Assembly (NCBI RefSeq): GCF_009828855.1
Contig: NZ_WUAG01000002.1
Location: forward strand, 434,001-498,000
Reading direction: 5' to 3'
Source of the DNA: Psychromonas sp. L1A2
GTDB taxonomy: Bacteria; Pseudomonadota; Gammaproteobacteria; Enterobacterales; Psychromonadaceae
Length of the DNA stretch: 64,000 nucleotides
The notes under the pieces: generated by a model
Told to the model about the DNA's origin: nothing
Databases searched by the model: none
What the model saw: only the letters and a program-made list of their open reading frames with translations
Translations under genes and position numbers: made by a program
Shown: positions 29,254 to 39,024 of the stretch, one piece after another
Position numbering within the stretch: position 1 is the first letter of the stretch
Layout of the letters: every line of letters starts with the position of its first letter

Positions 29254-29886
29254 TTAAGTTGATATTTTTTTACGCGATTTAAAAAAAGGTTTTAATAATG
29301 ATTTAAAATAATGACGACGTTCATTCAACAAAACAATACAGATAACAAGATAAATAGTTGGTTCTATCACACCTGATTTTACTGACCAATAATAATGTAT
29401 TGCACCTAATACTAGGGCTACGTATACCCAACGATGTAAAGTACACCAGCTTTTCTTCATTCTTTTTTTAATTGCGTTTAGTGATGTAATGCTTAACATT
29501 AATAAAATAATCCAAGCTATCATTCCTAGTGTTAAATAAGGTCTTTTAATTACTTCGTCAAATAAGAACTTCACTTGCCAGTCTAACTCTAACCAAAGAA
29601 AAGCAGTAAGGTGTAAGCTAATCCAAGCAAATGAATACAAACCTAATACCCTTTTTAAACAACCTAATAGCGGTTGTTTGAGGCGTTTACTTAAAGGTGT
29701 AATAGCAAGTGTAATGACTAGGAAGTTTAAGCCTGTTTTACCTAAAAAATGTATCATTTCTTTTACTGGATCTGCCCCAAGCCGATTACTATCAATTAAG
29801 AAGTACAAATACGTTAATGTACATATCGATATAAAATGAATAATCAATTTAATAAAAGTAATCGTTGCCGGCGGCAGTTTAGTCAT
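29254..29886 (-). CDS. msrQ: MsrQ heme-binding membrane subunit
   Basis: Passes electrons from the respiratory chain to periplasmic MsrP. 210 residues, about six membrane helices, ferric reductase-like fold. Histidine ligands are visible in WISLHLTAF, LHRWVYVALVLGAIHYYW. The gene lies 40 bp after msrP and ATG follows AAAGGA, so msrP-msrQ form an operon as in E. coli yedYZ. Confidence 0.93.
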   Translation of the reverse strand: MTKLPPATITFIKLIIHFISICTLTYLYFLIDSNRLGADPVKEMIHFLGKTGLNFLVITLAITPLSKRLKQPLLGCLKRVLGLYSFAWISLHLTAFLWLELDWQVKFLFDEVIKRPYLTLGMIAWIILLMLSITSLNAIKKRMKKSWCTLHRWVYVALVLGAIHYYWSVKSGVIEPTIYLVICIVLLNERRHYFKSLLKPFFKSRKKIST

Positions 29887-29926
29887 AAAATAATCCTTTA
29901 AATTTTACTCATCATTATTGAAGCCA

Positions 29927-30979
29927 TTAAAAATAACGTGTTAAGTCGATATTTTTATACAAATGAGCAACTTCTTCACCATAGCCATTAAACATAGCAG
30001 TAGGTTGACGTTTTTGTTGAAAAACATTTCCATTACCAATAAAACGTTCACTTGCTTGACTCCAACGTGGATGATCAACACGCGGATTTACATTAGCAAA
30101 AAATCCATACTCATCAGGTCCAAGCGCTTGCCATGTATTAACCGGAGCTTTATCTGTAAGGGTAATTTTTACAATTGATTTAATACTTTTAAAGCCATAC
30201 TTCCATGGCACAACAAGACGAATAGGAGCGCCGTTTTGTGGTGCTAGCGTTTTACCATATAAACCAACTGAAAGTAATGCTAATGGGTTCATTGCTTCAT
30301 CAATAGTTAGTGCTTCGACGTATGGAAAGTCTATGCTACCACCAATAAATCGAGATTGTTGACCACGCATTTGTTCAGGGTCATAAACAGTCTCAAACCG
30401 TACAAATTTAGCATTGGATTTGATGCCTGCTTTTTTTAATAAAGAAGCTAGTGAGAATCCCAACCATGGGATATTCATTGACCAAGCTTCAACACAACGC
30501 ATCCTGTATAAACGCTCTTCTATATCAAATGTTTTCAACAAATCTTCGTAATTCAAAGTAATTGGTTTATCAACTAAACCATCAATTGTTAAAGACCAAG
30601 GATCTACTTTGAATTGTTGGGAAAATTCTGCTGGATCGCCCTTGCCTACACCAAATTCATAAAAATTATTATAGGCAATAACTTTGCTTTCAGGGGTTAA
30701 AGGGGTTAAAGATTGGAAGTTAGTGTTTTTAGTAAACTGTAAAGGAGATCGTTTAAAGGCACCTGACGCCTCTTCCAGCTCAACATTATTACCAAAAACA
30801 TCGACCTTTTTATCATTACCAAAAAGATCAAATACTTTACAGCTTGCCGCTTTAGCCAAAGGTAAAGATAAAGCAGCAAACCCAATACCTTTTATGAGAT
30901 TACGGCGTTTTTTATAGAACGACTCACTGGTTAAATCAGATTCTTTTAACTGCGATTTTTTCTTATTTTTTATAAGCAT
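29927..30979 (-). CDS. msrP: Periplasmic methionine sulfoxide reductase, molybdoenzyme
   Basis: Repairs oxidised methionines in periplasmic proteins. 350 residues with a Tat-type leader ([11 protein letters not shown], then hydrophobic to about residue 46). The molybdenum-ligand cysteine is in [11 protein letters not shown] (C162); [45 protein letters not shown] and [13 protein letters not shown] are typical of MsrP/YedY. A predicted cofactor-bound export through Tat agrees with the twin arginines. ATG follows GAGGAAA. Confidence 0.96.
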   Translation of the reverse strand: MLIKNKKKSQLKESDLTSESFYKKRRNLIKGIGFAALSLPLAKAASCKVFDLFGNDKKVDVFGNNVELEEASGAFKRSPLQFTKNTNFQSLTPLTPESKVIAYNNFYEFGVGKGDPAEFSQQFKVDPWSLTIDGLVDKPITLNYEDLLKTFDIEERLYRMRCVEAWSMNIPWLGFSLASLLKKAGIKSNAKFVRFETVYDPEQMRGQQSRFIGGSIDFPYVEALTIDEAMNPLALLSVGLYGKTLAPQNGAPIRLVVPWKYGFKSIKSIVKITLTDKAPVNTWQALGPDEYGFFANVNPRVDHPRWSQASERFIGNGNVFQQKRQPTAMFNGYGEEVAHLYKNIDLTRYF

Positions 30980-31091
30980 ATCTTTTCCTCAAAGAGTTCA
31001 ATAAAGACAGACCTATAAAATACAAATATTATTTCAATTATTTAATTAAATATCTAATAAAAGAAAATAATAAAATAGTTAATAACCTTTC

Positions 31092-31769
31092 TTATAAGTC
31101 ACATATTAAACGTAAAGATTGTTGACCACTTGCCCAATATTTACGTTCAAAAGGGGTAATGGCATGATCAGTTTTATAAATTTCAGTACAACTTTCTACA
31201 TTCGCAAGCTGAAGCGATCTCTGGAATTCTTCTACATAAGTAAACCAATTACTTCGCAACTCAAATTTACCTCCTAGTTTAATAATAGCAGGAAATACCG
31301 CACTACCATGCCAGCGACGCTGTAAATGTTTAGATTTAGGCCACGGATTTGGATACAACAAATAATGGTGTGAAAGCGTCCAATTAGCTTCTACCGCTAA
31401 ACGCCAGAAATCATTAAGGTTTACTTGTAATAAACGATAGTTATCCAGCTCTTCAATCAATGCTTCACCATCACTTGGATGTTTTGATAACCGATCTGCA
31501 GATTTATCCATACCTAATACAATCGCTTCAGGGTGCGCTTTAGCAATGTGGTAAGTACTCTCACCTACCCCACAGCATGAATCGAATATAATAGGTTTCC
31601 CCTGTTGCTCGACCCATTTTTCAACTTCTTTAAAGGCCGCTAATGTATGTGTTTGATAAGGTTTTTTAAAGTCATGTTGCAAATGCTTTAATACCACTTC
31701 ATCTAACTTCTCATGTAAACCAACTTGGTTAGATGAAATAACTCTTGAATCTCCCGTAAACTCATTCAT
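31092..31769 (-). CDS. TrmB-like SAM-dependent methyltransferase
   Basis: Related to tRNA (guanine-N7)-methyltransferase: FDSCCGVGESTYHIA replaces the usual SAM loop, followed by YPNPWPKSKHLQRRWHG and TPFERKYWASGQ, which match the TrmB catalytic and tRNA-binding motifs. 225 residues. The unusual FDSCCG loop separates it from canonical TrmB (D[IF]GCGxG), so it may be a paralogue with another RNA target. ATGA overlap with the upstream permease gene shows tight coupling. Confidence 0.75.
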   Translation of the reverse strand: MNEFTGDSRVISSNQVGLHEKLDEVVLKHLQHDFKKPYQTHTLAAFKEVEKWVEQQGKPIIFDSCCGVGESTYHIAKAHPEAIVLGMDKSADRLSKHPSDGEALIEELDNYRLLQVNLNDFWRLAVEANWTLSHHYLLYPNPWPKSKHLQRRWHGSAVFPAIIKLGGKFELRSNWFTYVEEFQRSLQLANVESCTEIYKTDHAITPFERKYWASGQQSLRLICDL

Positions 31770-32539
31770 GATCGAATACCTACGCCTTTTTTAAGTAAGA
31801 TAGCCACTAATGAATAACCTATAATAATGAAGGTAAATATCACCACAAAAGACCAAACAATAGGCACATCAGAAACACCTAAGAAGCCATAACGAAAAGC
31901 ATTAATCATATAAAAAACCGGGTTGAAATGAGAAACACCTTGCCAAAAATCAGGCAGTAGAGAGATAGAGTAAAATACGCCACCTAAATAAGTTAAGGGT
32001 GTTAAAACAAACGTAGGAATAATACTAATATCATCAAAGGTTTTAGCAAAAATGGCATTTAATAAACCACCGATTGAAAAGAGAATAGAAGTACATAGCA
32101 CACTTGCAATCAATACCAATACGTTATAAATGTGTAAGTCGACAAAGAATAATGACACTAAAGTAACAATGAATCCCACCATTAAACCACGTGCAACCCC
32201 TCCTCCAACATATCCAAAAATAATGAGATAATTTGGTACGGGCGCAACTAATAACTCTTCTATATTATGTTGAAACTTAGCGCTAAAAAATGACGAAGCT
32301 ACATTAGAATAAGAATTAGTAATAACAGACATCATGATCAAACCCGGCACAATAAAAGCCATATAGCTAAAACCATTCATGTCGCCAATTCTTTCGCCAA
32401 TGAGGTTACCGAAAATAACAAAATATAAAGACATTGTAATAGCAGGCGGTACTAAAGTTTGTACCCATATACGTAAGAAGCGATTAACCTCTTTAGCCCA
32501 GATACTTTTTAGTGCTATTACATATTGTTTATTTAGCAT
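31766..32539 (-). CDS. yadH: ABC-2 type permease, YadH-like
   Basis: Inner-membrane permease of an export-type ABC system; substrate unknown. About 257 residues, six helices. YVIALKSIWAKEVNRFLRIWVQTLVPPAITM, GDMNGFSYMAFIVPGLIMMSVI and FAKTFDDISIIPTFVLTPLTYLGGVFYS are almost identical to YadH. ATG at 32539 has GGAG six bases before it and matches the YadH start, so it is preferred over 32551. Overlaps the ATPase gene by 11 bases. Confidence 0.93.
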   Translation of the reverse strand: MLNKQYVIALKSIWAKEVNRFLRIWVQTLVPPAITMSLYFVIFGNLIGERIGDMNGFSYMAFIVPGLIMMSVITNSYSNVASSFFSAKFQHNIEELLVAPVPNYLIIFGYVGGGVARGLMVGFIVTLVSLFFVDLHIYNVLVLIASVLCTSILFSIGGLLNAIFAKTFDDISIIPTFVLTPLTYLGGVFYSISLLPDFWQGVSHFNPVFYMINAFRYGFLGVSDVPIVWSFVVIFTFIIIGYSLVAILLKKGVGIRS

Positions 32540-33452
32540 CGATAACTCCATTTTTAACTAATTCTAAAAATAACTCTTCCAAACGATTGGATTTGTTTCT
32601 AAGACTTTTCACTTCAATGCCTTTCGCGGTTAATAATTCAAAAACATTATTTAATGAATGTGCCTTAGCTAACTCTAACTCTACCGTTCGCTCATCGATT
32701 ACCGTGAATTTGAAATCGGTAGTCTCAGGCAAATGTGCAGTAGAATTTACATCTAAAATAAACGTTTCGCTGTCTAGACGCCCAATGAGCTCTTTCATAC
32801 TCGTATTAATAACTAACTCACCTTTATTGATAATGCCAATATTACGGCATAAACTTTCAGCTTCCTCTAAATAGTGAGTGGTTAAAATAATAGTCACACC
32901 TTGTTTATTAAGTTCTGTTAAAAAGAGCCACATAGAGCGACGTAACTCAATATCAACACCTGCAGTTGGTTCATCAAGAATTAATAACCTAGGTTCATGC
33001 ATCAAGGCTCTAGCGATCATCAAACGACGTTTCATACCACCAGATAGCTCTCTGGCAGGTTCATTACGTTTACCCCATAAATCGAGTTGCTTCAAATACT
33101 TCTCTGCTCGGATAAGTGCTTCTTTTCTTGGAGTACCATAGTAACCGGCTTGGTTAACCAGTATTTGTAAAGGTGGCTCAAAAGGATTGAAGTTAAATTC
33201 TTGTGGAACCAACCCAATTTGGCTTTTAGCTAACTCAAGTTGTGTGTCTAAATCATAACCAAAAATACTTACCTTACCAGAGCTCTTATTCACTAATGAA
33301 GAAATAATACCAATCGTCGTTGACTTACCAGCCCCATTCGGACCTAACAAAGCATAAAAGTCACCTTCTGCTACTTTCAAAGAAACGCCATTTAATGCTG
33401 TTACTCCGCCTCTATAGGTTTTCGTTATATTCTGAAGTTCAATTGCATTCAT
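32529..33452 (-). CDS. yadG: ABC exporter ATPase, YadG-like
   Basis: ATPase partner of the YadH-like permease. 307 residues from ATG at 33452 (MNAIELQNITKTYRGGV), matching YadG; the longer frame to 33575 adds 41 unrelated residues. Walker A GPNGAGKST, Q-loop VPQEF, signature LSGGMKRR, Walker B LLILDEPTAGVD and H-loop TTHY are intact. First gene of yadG-yadH-trmB-like. Confidence 0.94.
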   Translation of the reverse strand: MNAIELQNITKTYRGGVTALNGVSLKVAEGDFYALLGPNGAGKSTTIGIISSLVNKSSGKVSIFGYDLDTQLELAKSQIGLVPQEFNFNPFEPPLQILVNQAGYYGTPRKEALIRAEKYLKQLDLWGKRNEPARELSGGMKRRLMIARALMHEPRLLILDEPTAGVDIELRRSMWLFLTELNKQGVTIILTTHYLEEAESLCRNIGIINKGELVINTSMKELIGRLDSETFILDVNSTAHLPETTDFKFTVIDERTVELELAKAHSLNNVFELLTAKGIEVKSLRNKSNRLEELFLELVKNGVIDAK

Positions 33453-33626
33453 ACCAATAAAAGCCTTAATAATTAATGAAAAATACACCGTAATAATGGC
33501 ACTATTACGATGAAATGAAATATTTAAACAGTTACAAATTATATCATTAAATAGGGCTGAAAATAGTGTTAACAAATAAAGAACGTTGTTATGTTTTATC
33601 TAAGGGAAATAAGTTAAGACACAAAG

Positions 33627-34562
33627 TTACTCGCAGGGCATCGATTCTGCTCTTCTTGTACTTAAAGATGGAGGTTTAATAGTTTGTATTAACAAGCATA
33701 ATAAAACTAAACACACACCTACCCAACCGATCACTTTAAATTTTTCACCTATAATACAAACCGCAAGAATAGTCGCGATCAACGGTTCAATCAGCGTAAT
33801 CAATGTTGCCTTACTTGCATTGATAAAATTCAATCCAAAGCCAAATAATAAATACCCGATAAACATAGGAATTATCCCTATATATAGAGAAATGCTTATA
33901 TTTGTTGGATTAGAAAATAAATTATCGCCAGTAAACCAAAGCGAAGGTAATAGCAAAAACGCTGCACAACCAAATAAACCAGACATAGAGGATCGTGAAT
34001 GCACGCCACTTTCGATTAATCGTTTTGCTACCCATGAGTAAGATGCATAAGTTAAACCAGCAATACAGCCTAATAACACACCGAATGTTTCTTCATGTAG
34101 GTTATTAACTTCAAGGTGGATTTGCTCCTTACCTAGCACTAATAAGATAATACCTATAGCACCAATGATGAAGCTCAAAAACCATTGTAATGAAATGTGT
34201 TTTTTACTTATTAAACGATCCAGGATTGCTGCAAATAAAGGGGCTGAAGCAATAGATACAACAGTCCCAATGGCAACGCCAGATAGACGCATTGAGCTAT
34301 AAAATGCTAACGGATAAATAGAAACAGAGATTGCCCCTAGAAGTAACAGCGTAGGTTGTTGCAAGATCAGTTTGTAATCTATTAATAGTTTGTTACGGGA
34401 AGTGATCACTAATAATATACCGCCTACTCCACTAGACAATGCGCCAATGGCCAAAGCGCTTACGGCTTCAGAATAATTTGCAGCAAGACCTGTTGTTCCC
34501 CACAAAAAACTAGCCGCAACAATTACAAAAATACCTTTAAAATATCCTTTATGACTTTCCAT
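33627..34562 (-). CDS. EamA/DMT-family permease
   Basis: Ten-helix drug/metabolite transporter with two EamA repeats; 311 residues. GIFVIVAASFLWGTTGLAANYS starts the first repeat and GCIAGLTYASYSWVAKRLIESG the second; SKATLITLIEPLIATILAVCIIGEKF is the classic end of repeat two. Substrate unknown. ATG follows AAGGTTTAAGA. Downstream of the broken AraC gene on the same strand, so it may once have been its target. Confidence 0.88.
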   Translation of the reverse strand: MESHKGYFKGIFVIVAASFLWGTTGLAANYSEAVSALAIGALSSGVGGILLVITSRNKLLIDYKLILQQPTLLLLGAISVSIYPLAFYSSMRLSGVAIGTVVSIASAPLFAAILDRLISKKHISLQWFLSFIIGAIGIILLVLGKEQIHLEVNNLHEETFGVLLGCIAGLTYASYSWVAKRLIESGVHSRSSMSGLFGCAAFLLLPSLWFTGDNLFSNPTNISISLYIGIIPMFIGYLLFGFGLNFINASKATLITLIEPLIATILAVCIIGEKFKVIGWVGVCLVLLCLLIQTIKPPSLSTRRAESMPCE

Positions 34563-34676
34563 TCTTAAACCTTTAAGTAATAACTGTAGATAAGCGCTTT
34601 AGAAACAATAGGATAAGTGAATAATAATGAGAGTGTTTAACAATTAAGACGCAATTGTTGACGATTCAGACTAACT

Positions 34677-35387
34677 TTATCTTTTAAATTTATTAGGTGA
34701 AAAACCAAAGTACTGTGAAAACTTTCGGCTAAAAGCAGATGGCTCTTGATACCCTACTTTCTCGCCAATGATAGGTAATGGATAATCGGTATGTGTTAAT
34801 AAAGCTTGTGCCTTTTCCATACGAAGTTTAGTCACATATTTCATGACACTTGTATTCGTTTCTTGTTTGAAAAGCTTCTTAAATTGGGTTTCACTCAGGC
34901 AAGCTAATTCAGCTAAGTTTTTTATCTTTAATTGTTGCATCATGTTCTTTTCAATAAATGAAATCGCTGTACCAATACGATGATCTATTTTGGCTAATAA
35001 AGGCTGATCTTGTAATAACAAGATAAACATTTCAAACATACTTTGTTCAACTTTTTCATTAATTTTGTTTTCTAACTGGCTTTCAATGAAAGCTAAATAA
35101 CTGCTAAGTTAATGATTAATAGCAAAAACTATACGTTGTTTAGAATTAATGTTATCGGGTAGATCTTGCATGTCAGCGACAACAAATCGGGCTTGCGCAT
35201 CAGCAGTAAATAAATGTTCTGCATCCGTTTTAACAACAACACATTCACCGGGTGCCACTTTCCCATTGAAATCACCAACACGTATATTGATAACTCCGCG
35301 CAGAGGAAGAACAAGTTGGTTAAAAGGATGTGAATGAGTAGCAGGTTTTGTACTATAGGAACGAATTGATAACAAATTCTTTACCAT
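34677..35387 (-). pseudogene. AraC-family regulator split by in-frame TAA
   Basis: Two segments in one frame together make a normal AraC-type regulator of 237 codons. Codons 1-92 are a cupin-like sensor (SHPFNQLVLPLRGVINIRVG, APGECVVVKTDAEHLF). Codon 93 is TAA at 35111-35109. After it LSSYLAFIESQLENK and a full AraC DNA-binding domain follow (LAELACLSETQFKKLFKQETNTSVMKYV, KVGYQEPSAFSRKFSQYFGFSPNKFKR). GGAGG lies before the ATG at 35387. A short internal frame from ATG at 35039 still encodes the whole DNA-binding domain, so residual function cannot be excluded. Confidence 0.85.
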
Positions 35388-35454
35388 AATATAACCTCCA
35401 CTATTCTGTTGTTTTGATTGGATGTAATCAGTGTATGGTTCGTAAAATAAAAGC

Positions 35455-35883
35455 TTATAAGTAAGCAAATCGTTGTTTTGCAGGAGTATTAGACTCACCA
35501 GAGAACACTTTAAAAGTTTTATCTGCTATCACTGTTCCATCGAGTTCAATTGTCATACGCCATAGTCCGCACTTATCTTCAATAGGCGCCCAAATAGTGT
35601 CTCCTAGATAAAAGCTCCAATCGTTATTGGTAATGTGTACTTCGCCAGTAAACGCATCACAAGGTTCACCTGATTTATTATGGATGTTGGGATGATTGAT
35701 ACAATAAAATACTTTCTTACCACGTGCATTTTTTACGTTGATTATAAAACCAAATTCGATATCTATCTCTGCAGGGATATCTGTGGTAAATGTTAATACT
35801 TTAGGCAGCGTTTTAGATTTTGAATCCCATTTAGAATGAACGCCATACGTTTGTATTTTAATCTCAGGCTTTTTCTTTGCCAT
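35455..35883 (-). CDS. DUF3859 protein
   Basis: 142 residues, beta-rich, function unknown. KIQTYGVHSKWDSKSKTLPKVLTFTTDIPAEIDIEFGFIINV, GEVHITNNDWSFYLGDTIWAPIEDKCGLWRMTIELDG match a family I recall as DUF3859, sometimes beside LysR or AraC regulators. No signal peptide. ATG follows CAGGAAAC. Transcribed toward the broken AraC gene. Confidence 0.75.
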   Translation of the reverse strand: MAKKKPEIKIQTYGVHSKWDSKSKTLPKVLTFTTDIPAEIDIEFGFIINVKNARGKKVFYCINHPNIHNKSGEPCDAFTGEVHITNNDWSFYLGDTIWAPIEDKCGLWRMTIELDGTVIADKTFKVFSGESNTPAKQRFAYL

Positions 35884-35960
35884 AGTTTCCTGCCTATCAA
35901 AAATATGCCGTGAATTATAACTAAAAATAAATCTTTAAAATAGATCGTTTAAGAATACAT

Positions 35961-36869
35961 TTAAATAGAAACCTTATTGTTTAATTGTTGTTTAACCAAT
36001 TTCCTAAGTAACTCCCTAAGTGCAATAACAGCAGGGGTGACCTGTTCTCTATTCGCACAAACTAAATGTAACTCAACCTGCGGGGATTGATATTGAGACA
36101 GAACTTCTATTAATGCACCACTTTGTAATTCTGAGATAACATCAATTTTCGCTCGGCATACAATGCCTTTTCCGCTTACAGCCCAACGTTTCACAATATC
36201 AGTGTCATTACTCACTCTATTGCCATCTACTTTTATTTTTAATTTTTCTGCTTCGTTTAAATATTCCCATTCATTAAATAAACGGCCACCTCTGCGATAT
36301 AACAAACAATTGTGTTCACTTAAATCACTTGGATGCGAAGGAGCACCAAAGTCGGAAAGGTAATGAGGAGATGCACAGGTTATTCTTTCCATCGTAGCAA
36401 TCTGAAATGAAACCATTGTCGAATCTTCGGGTTTTCCAAAACGTAAAGCAACATCAACTTGATCGAGAAAGAAATTAGATAAAGTATCGCCTAGGCTCAA
36501 ATCTACAGAGAGTAATGGGTGTAATTCGAGTAATTCATCTATCCAAGGTAAGACTGTATTTCGCCCCAGGTCAGAGGGAAGTGATAATTGCAATTTTCCA
36601 CTTACTTTTCCCTCTAATTGGTGAGCTGCTATGCGACCTTGCTCTAAACTACTTAAGGCTTGTCGGCAGTGATACAAAAATAGCTCACCCTGTGAAGTAA
36701 TACGCAAACGTCTTGTTGTTCTTATCAACAATTGTAAATTAAGCTGTTTCTCTAAACGTTTAAGTGCAGAGCTAACGGCTGCTGGAGTGAGGTTTAGTTG
36801 CTTAGCCGTTTCTGTAATACTGCCCGTTTCGACTATTCTAATAAATAGATTGAGATCTGAAGTGTTCAT
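35961..36869 (-). CDS. LysR-family transcriptional regulator
   Basis: 302 residues. The N-terminal winged helix-turn-helix is in LNLFIRIVETGSITETAKQLNLTPAAVSSALKRLEKQLNLQLLIRTTRRL, followed by a LysR substrate-binding domain. It is divergent from the Old Yellow Enzyme gene across about 100 bp, the usual arrangement for a regulator and its target. Its inferred target is now disrupted. Confidence 0.92.
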   Translation of the reverse strand: MNTSDLNLFIRIVETGSITETAKQLNLTPAAVSSALKRLEKQLNLQLLIRTTRRLRITSQGELFLYHCRQALSSLEQGRIAAHQLEGKVSGKLQLSLPSDLGRNTVLPWIDELLELHPLLSVDLSLGDTLSNFFLDQVDVALRFGKPEDSTMVSFQIATMERITCASPHYLSDFGAPSHPSDLSEHNCLLYRRGGRLFNEWEYLNEAEKLKIKVDGNRVSNDTDIVKRWAVSGKGIVCRAKIDVISELQSGALIEVLSQYQSPQVELHLVCANREQVTPAVIALRELLRKLVKQQLNNKVSI

Positions 36870-36969
36870 TATTAACTTATTTTTAATAGTGTTTGTATTA
36901 TTGAGTTGTTTTAGTTTAGTAAAAACAACTCATAATGTCTTCAATAGTTTCAATTGATAAGAGATAGAT

Positions 36970-38169
36970 ATGACCGAAACAGTAAATAACAGTCATTTAC
37001 TTAGCCAAACATTACGCCTTCCATGTGGTGAAAAACTAAAAAATAGAATAGTAAAATCAGCAATGTCTGATTCGCTTGGTAATGGAGAAGGGAACCCAAC
37101 AGATGCACAAATTCGTTTATATGAAAAATGGGCTGAAGGTGGTGTAGGTTTATCTATTATTGGTGAAGTACAAATAGATTCTAAATTCCCAGAAAACACA
37201 GGAAATTTAGTGTTAGATAATACCGCTAATCTGCAGACTTTAAAGCTGTTAACAACAAGAGCTAAAATTAACGGCTCACATATATGGCCGCAGTTAGGGC
37301 ATGCAGGTGGTCTTTCTCATTCTCCAATAAGTGAGCCTAAAGGTCCATCAAGTTTTAAAATTGGTGATTTTGAATGTTCTGCCATGTCGGAACAAGAAGT
37401 ATCAGAGCTACCAAATACTTTTGCTAAAGCAGCACTAATAGCAAAAGAAGTAGGATTTACTGGTGTTCAAATTCATGCTGGACACGATTTTTTATTAAGT
37501 AAGTTTTTGTCCCCGTTATTTAATCGGCGTGAAGACCAATACGGCGGATCGATAGAAGCTCGATGTAAGGTAATTATAGATATAGTTAGTAAGGTTCGCG
37601 ATACGGTAGGAAATTCATTCCCTATAGGAATTAAGATTAACTGAACTGATCAACTACAAGGTGGATTAACAGAAAAAGATGCACTGGTAGCGATTGGTCT
37701 CCTTGATAAAACATCTATTGACCTTATCGAACTAAGTGGAGGATCTTATTTTCCAGGGGCAGAATCCAGCTCAGACAGTTTAACTAAAGGCCCTTATTTT
37801 ATAGATTTCAGTTCAAAAGCTAAAAAAATAACAAATATTCCTATTGCTGTGACAGGTGGCTTTAAAACGAGAGAAGAAGCAATTAATACATTACATAAAA
37901 ATACGAGTGACATGGTAGGAATCGCACGTGCTTTTGTATTAAACCCAAACCTTGCCAACAATTGGTTAAGCCAAGTGAATAATGATCCTAAATTTCCTAT
38001 TTTTAAAACCCCACCAAAAGGAGGAATAACGGCTTGGTATACCATGCTTATAAATGCAATAGGAAATGATACAGAAAATAGTTTTGACTTAAGTTTACCT
38101 TTAGCATTAAAAGCTTATGAACAACGCGATAAACAGCGTTGTATTAAGTGGTTAGCTAAATTCACATAA
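36970..38169 (+). pseudogene. Old Yellow Enzyme family NADH:flavin oxidoreductase with in-frame TGA
   Basis: Would be a 399-residue FMN-dependent ene-reductase. The first 224 codons (LRLPCGEKLKNRIVKSAMSDSLG, WPQLGHAGG, GVQIHAGHDFLLSKFLSPLFNRREDQYGGS) end IGIKIN, then TGA at 37642-37644. The same frame goes on TDQLQGGLTEKDALVAIG, IDLIELSGG and IPIAVTGGF to a TAA at 38169. Family members have a serine (KLNS) at this place, so a TCA to TGA change explains it. No other frame damage is visible, suggesting a recent mutation, or a sequencing error. Confidence 0.85.
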
Positions 38170-38297
38170 GTTAGCTTTGTATTTCAATTACTAGCAGAAA
38201 TTAAATTTATCTTACAAAAACTAAAACAAGACAATTCCTACTAATACCATTTCCGATAAATATGTGATCTAATTAAGCTTCTTACAAAGGAGTTAAT

Positions 38298-38774
38298 ATG
38301 AGTCAAAATTTTGCTGAATTAATTAATGCGACAACCAATGCGAGACAACGATTAAAATTACTCGCTGTCTCGCATTTCTTAGAAGGGAAAAGTAGAACTG
38401 ATATTGCGACTTTTTTAAAGGTAAGCCGTAGAAGTGTCAACATTTGGATTAAAGCATACCTTCATTCTGGGTTAACAGGTCTGGAAGTAAAGCCCCGTAG
38501 CGGGAGGCCTCATCGACTCACGCCAGAGCAACTTGCTAACATAAAACAATATGTCATTGATAATGCGATAAAATCAGAAGGAGGCCGTCTGCAGGGGAAG
38601 GATATAAAAGAATATATTGAAACAACATTCGGGGTCACTTATCAAAAAACTAATATTTATCATTTACTCAACAAATTAAATCTAAGCTGGATAACAACTC
38701 GCTCTAAGCACCCCAAACAATCAGAAGAAATCCAAGCATCTTTTAAAAAAATTCCAAATAAATACGATCCTTAA
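38298..38774 (+). CDS. IS630 transposase N-terminal frame, element A
   Basis: 158 residues: a helix-turn-helix (SRTDIATFLKVSRRSVNIWIKAYLHSGLTGL), a GRPHRLT linker, and a second winged-helix region (GVTYQKTNIYHLLNKLNLSWITTRSKHPKQS). It ends just after a TTTTAAAAAAATT run; the catalytic part continues in the +1 frame. ATG follows AAAGGAG. Without an intact second half it can only give a DNA-binding fragment. Confidence 0.85.
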   Translation: MSQNFAELINATTNARQRLKLLAVSHFLEGKSRTDIATFLKVSRRSVNIWIKAYLHSGLTGLEVKPRSGRPHRLTPEQLANIKQYVIDNAIKSEGGRLQGKDIKEYIETTFGVTYQKTNIYHLLNKLNLSWITTRSKHPKQSEEIQASFKKIPNKYDP

Positions 38775-39024
38775 GATCCCTGGGCATGTTCATTTAAAAG
38801 ATGTACATATTTGGTTTCAGGATGAGGCTAGGTTTGGTCAACGTAATACAACAACTAGGATATGGGCAAAAAAAGGAACCAGACCAAGGGCCATTCAGCA
38901 GCAACAATTTGAGTATGCTTATTTATTTGGCGCGGTCTGTATCAATACAGGTCAAACCGAGGCATTAGTAATGCCTTACAGTAATAGTGAAGTGATGAAG
39001 ATTCATTTATATCATTCCGCCTAA
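38775..39024 (+). pseudogene. IS630 transposase catalytic fragment, element A (first part)
   Basis: In the +1 frame after the A7 run the sequence reads IPGHVHLKDVHIWFQDEARFGQ, RNTTTRIWAKKGTRP and EYAYLFGAVCI, with the first catalytic Asp (QDEARFGQ). It runs into element B and stops at 39022-39024. The second catalytic Asp region is missing. Confidence 0.8.

Noticed and set aside
33453..33575. N-terminal extension of the YadG-like ATPase
   Set aside because: 41 residues with no similarity to the family; MNAIELQNITKTY is the normal start.
37642..37644. TGA as a selenocysteine codon in the Old Yellow Enzyme gene
   Set aside because: The family has serine here, far from any redox cysteine, and I see no SECIS-like stem right after the TGA; a nonsense change is simpler.
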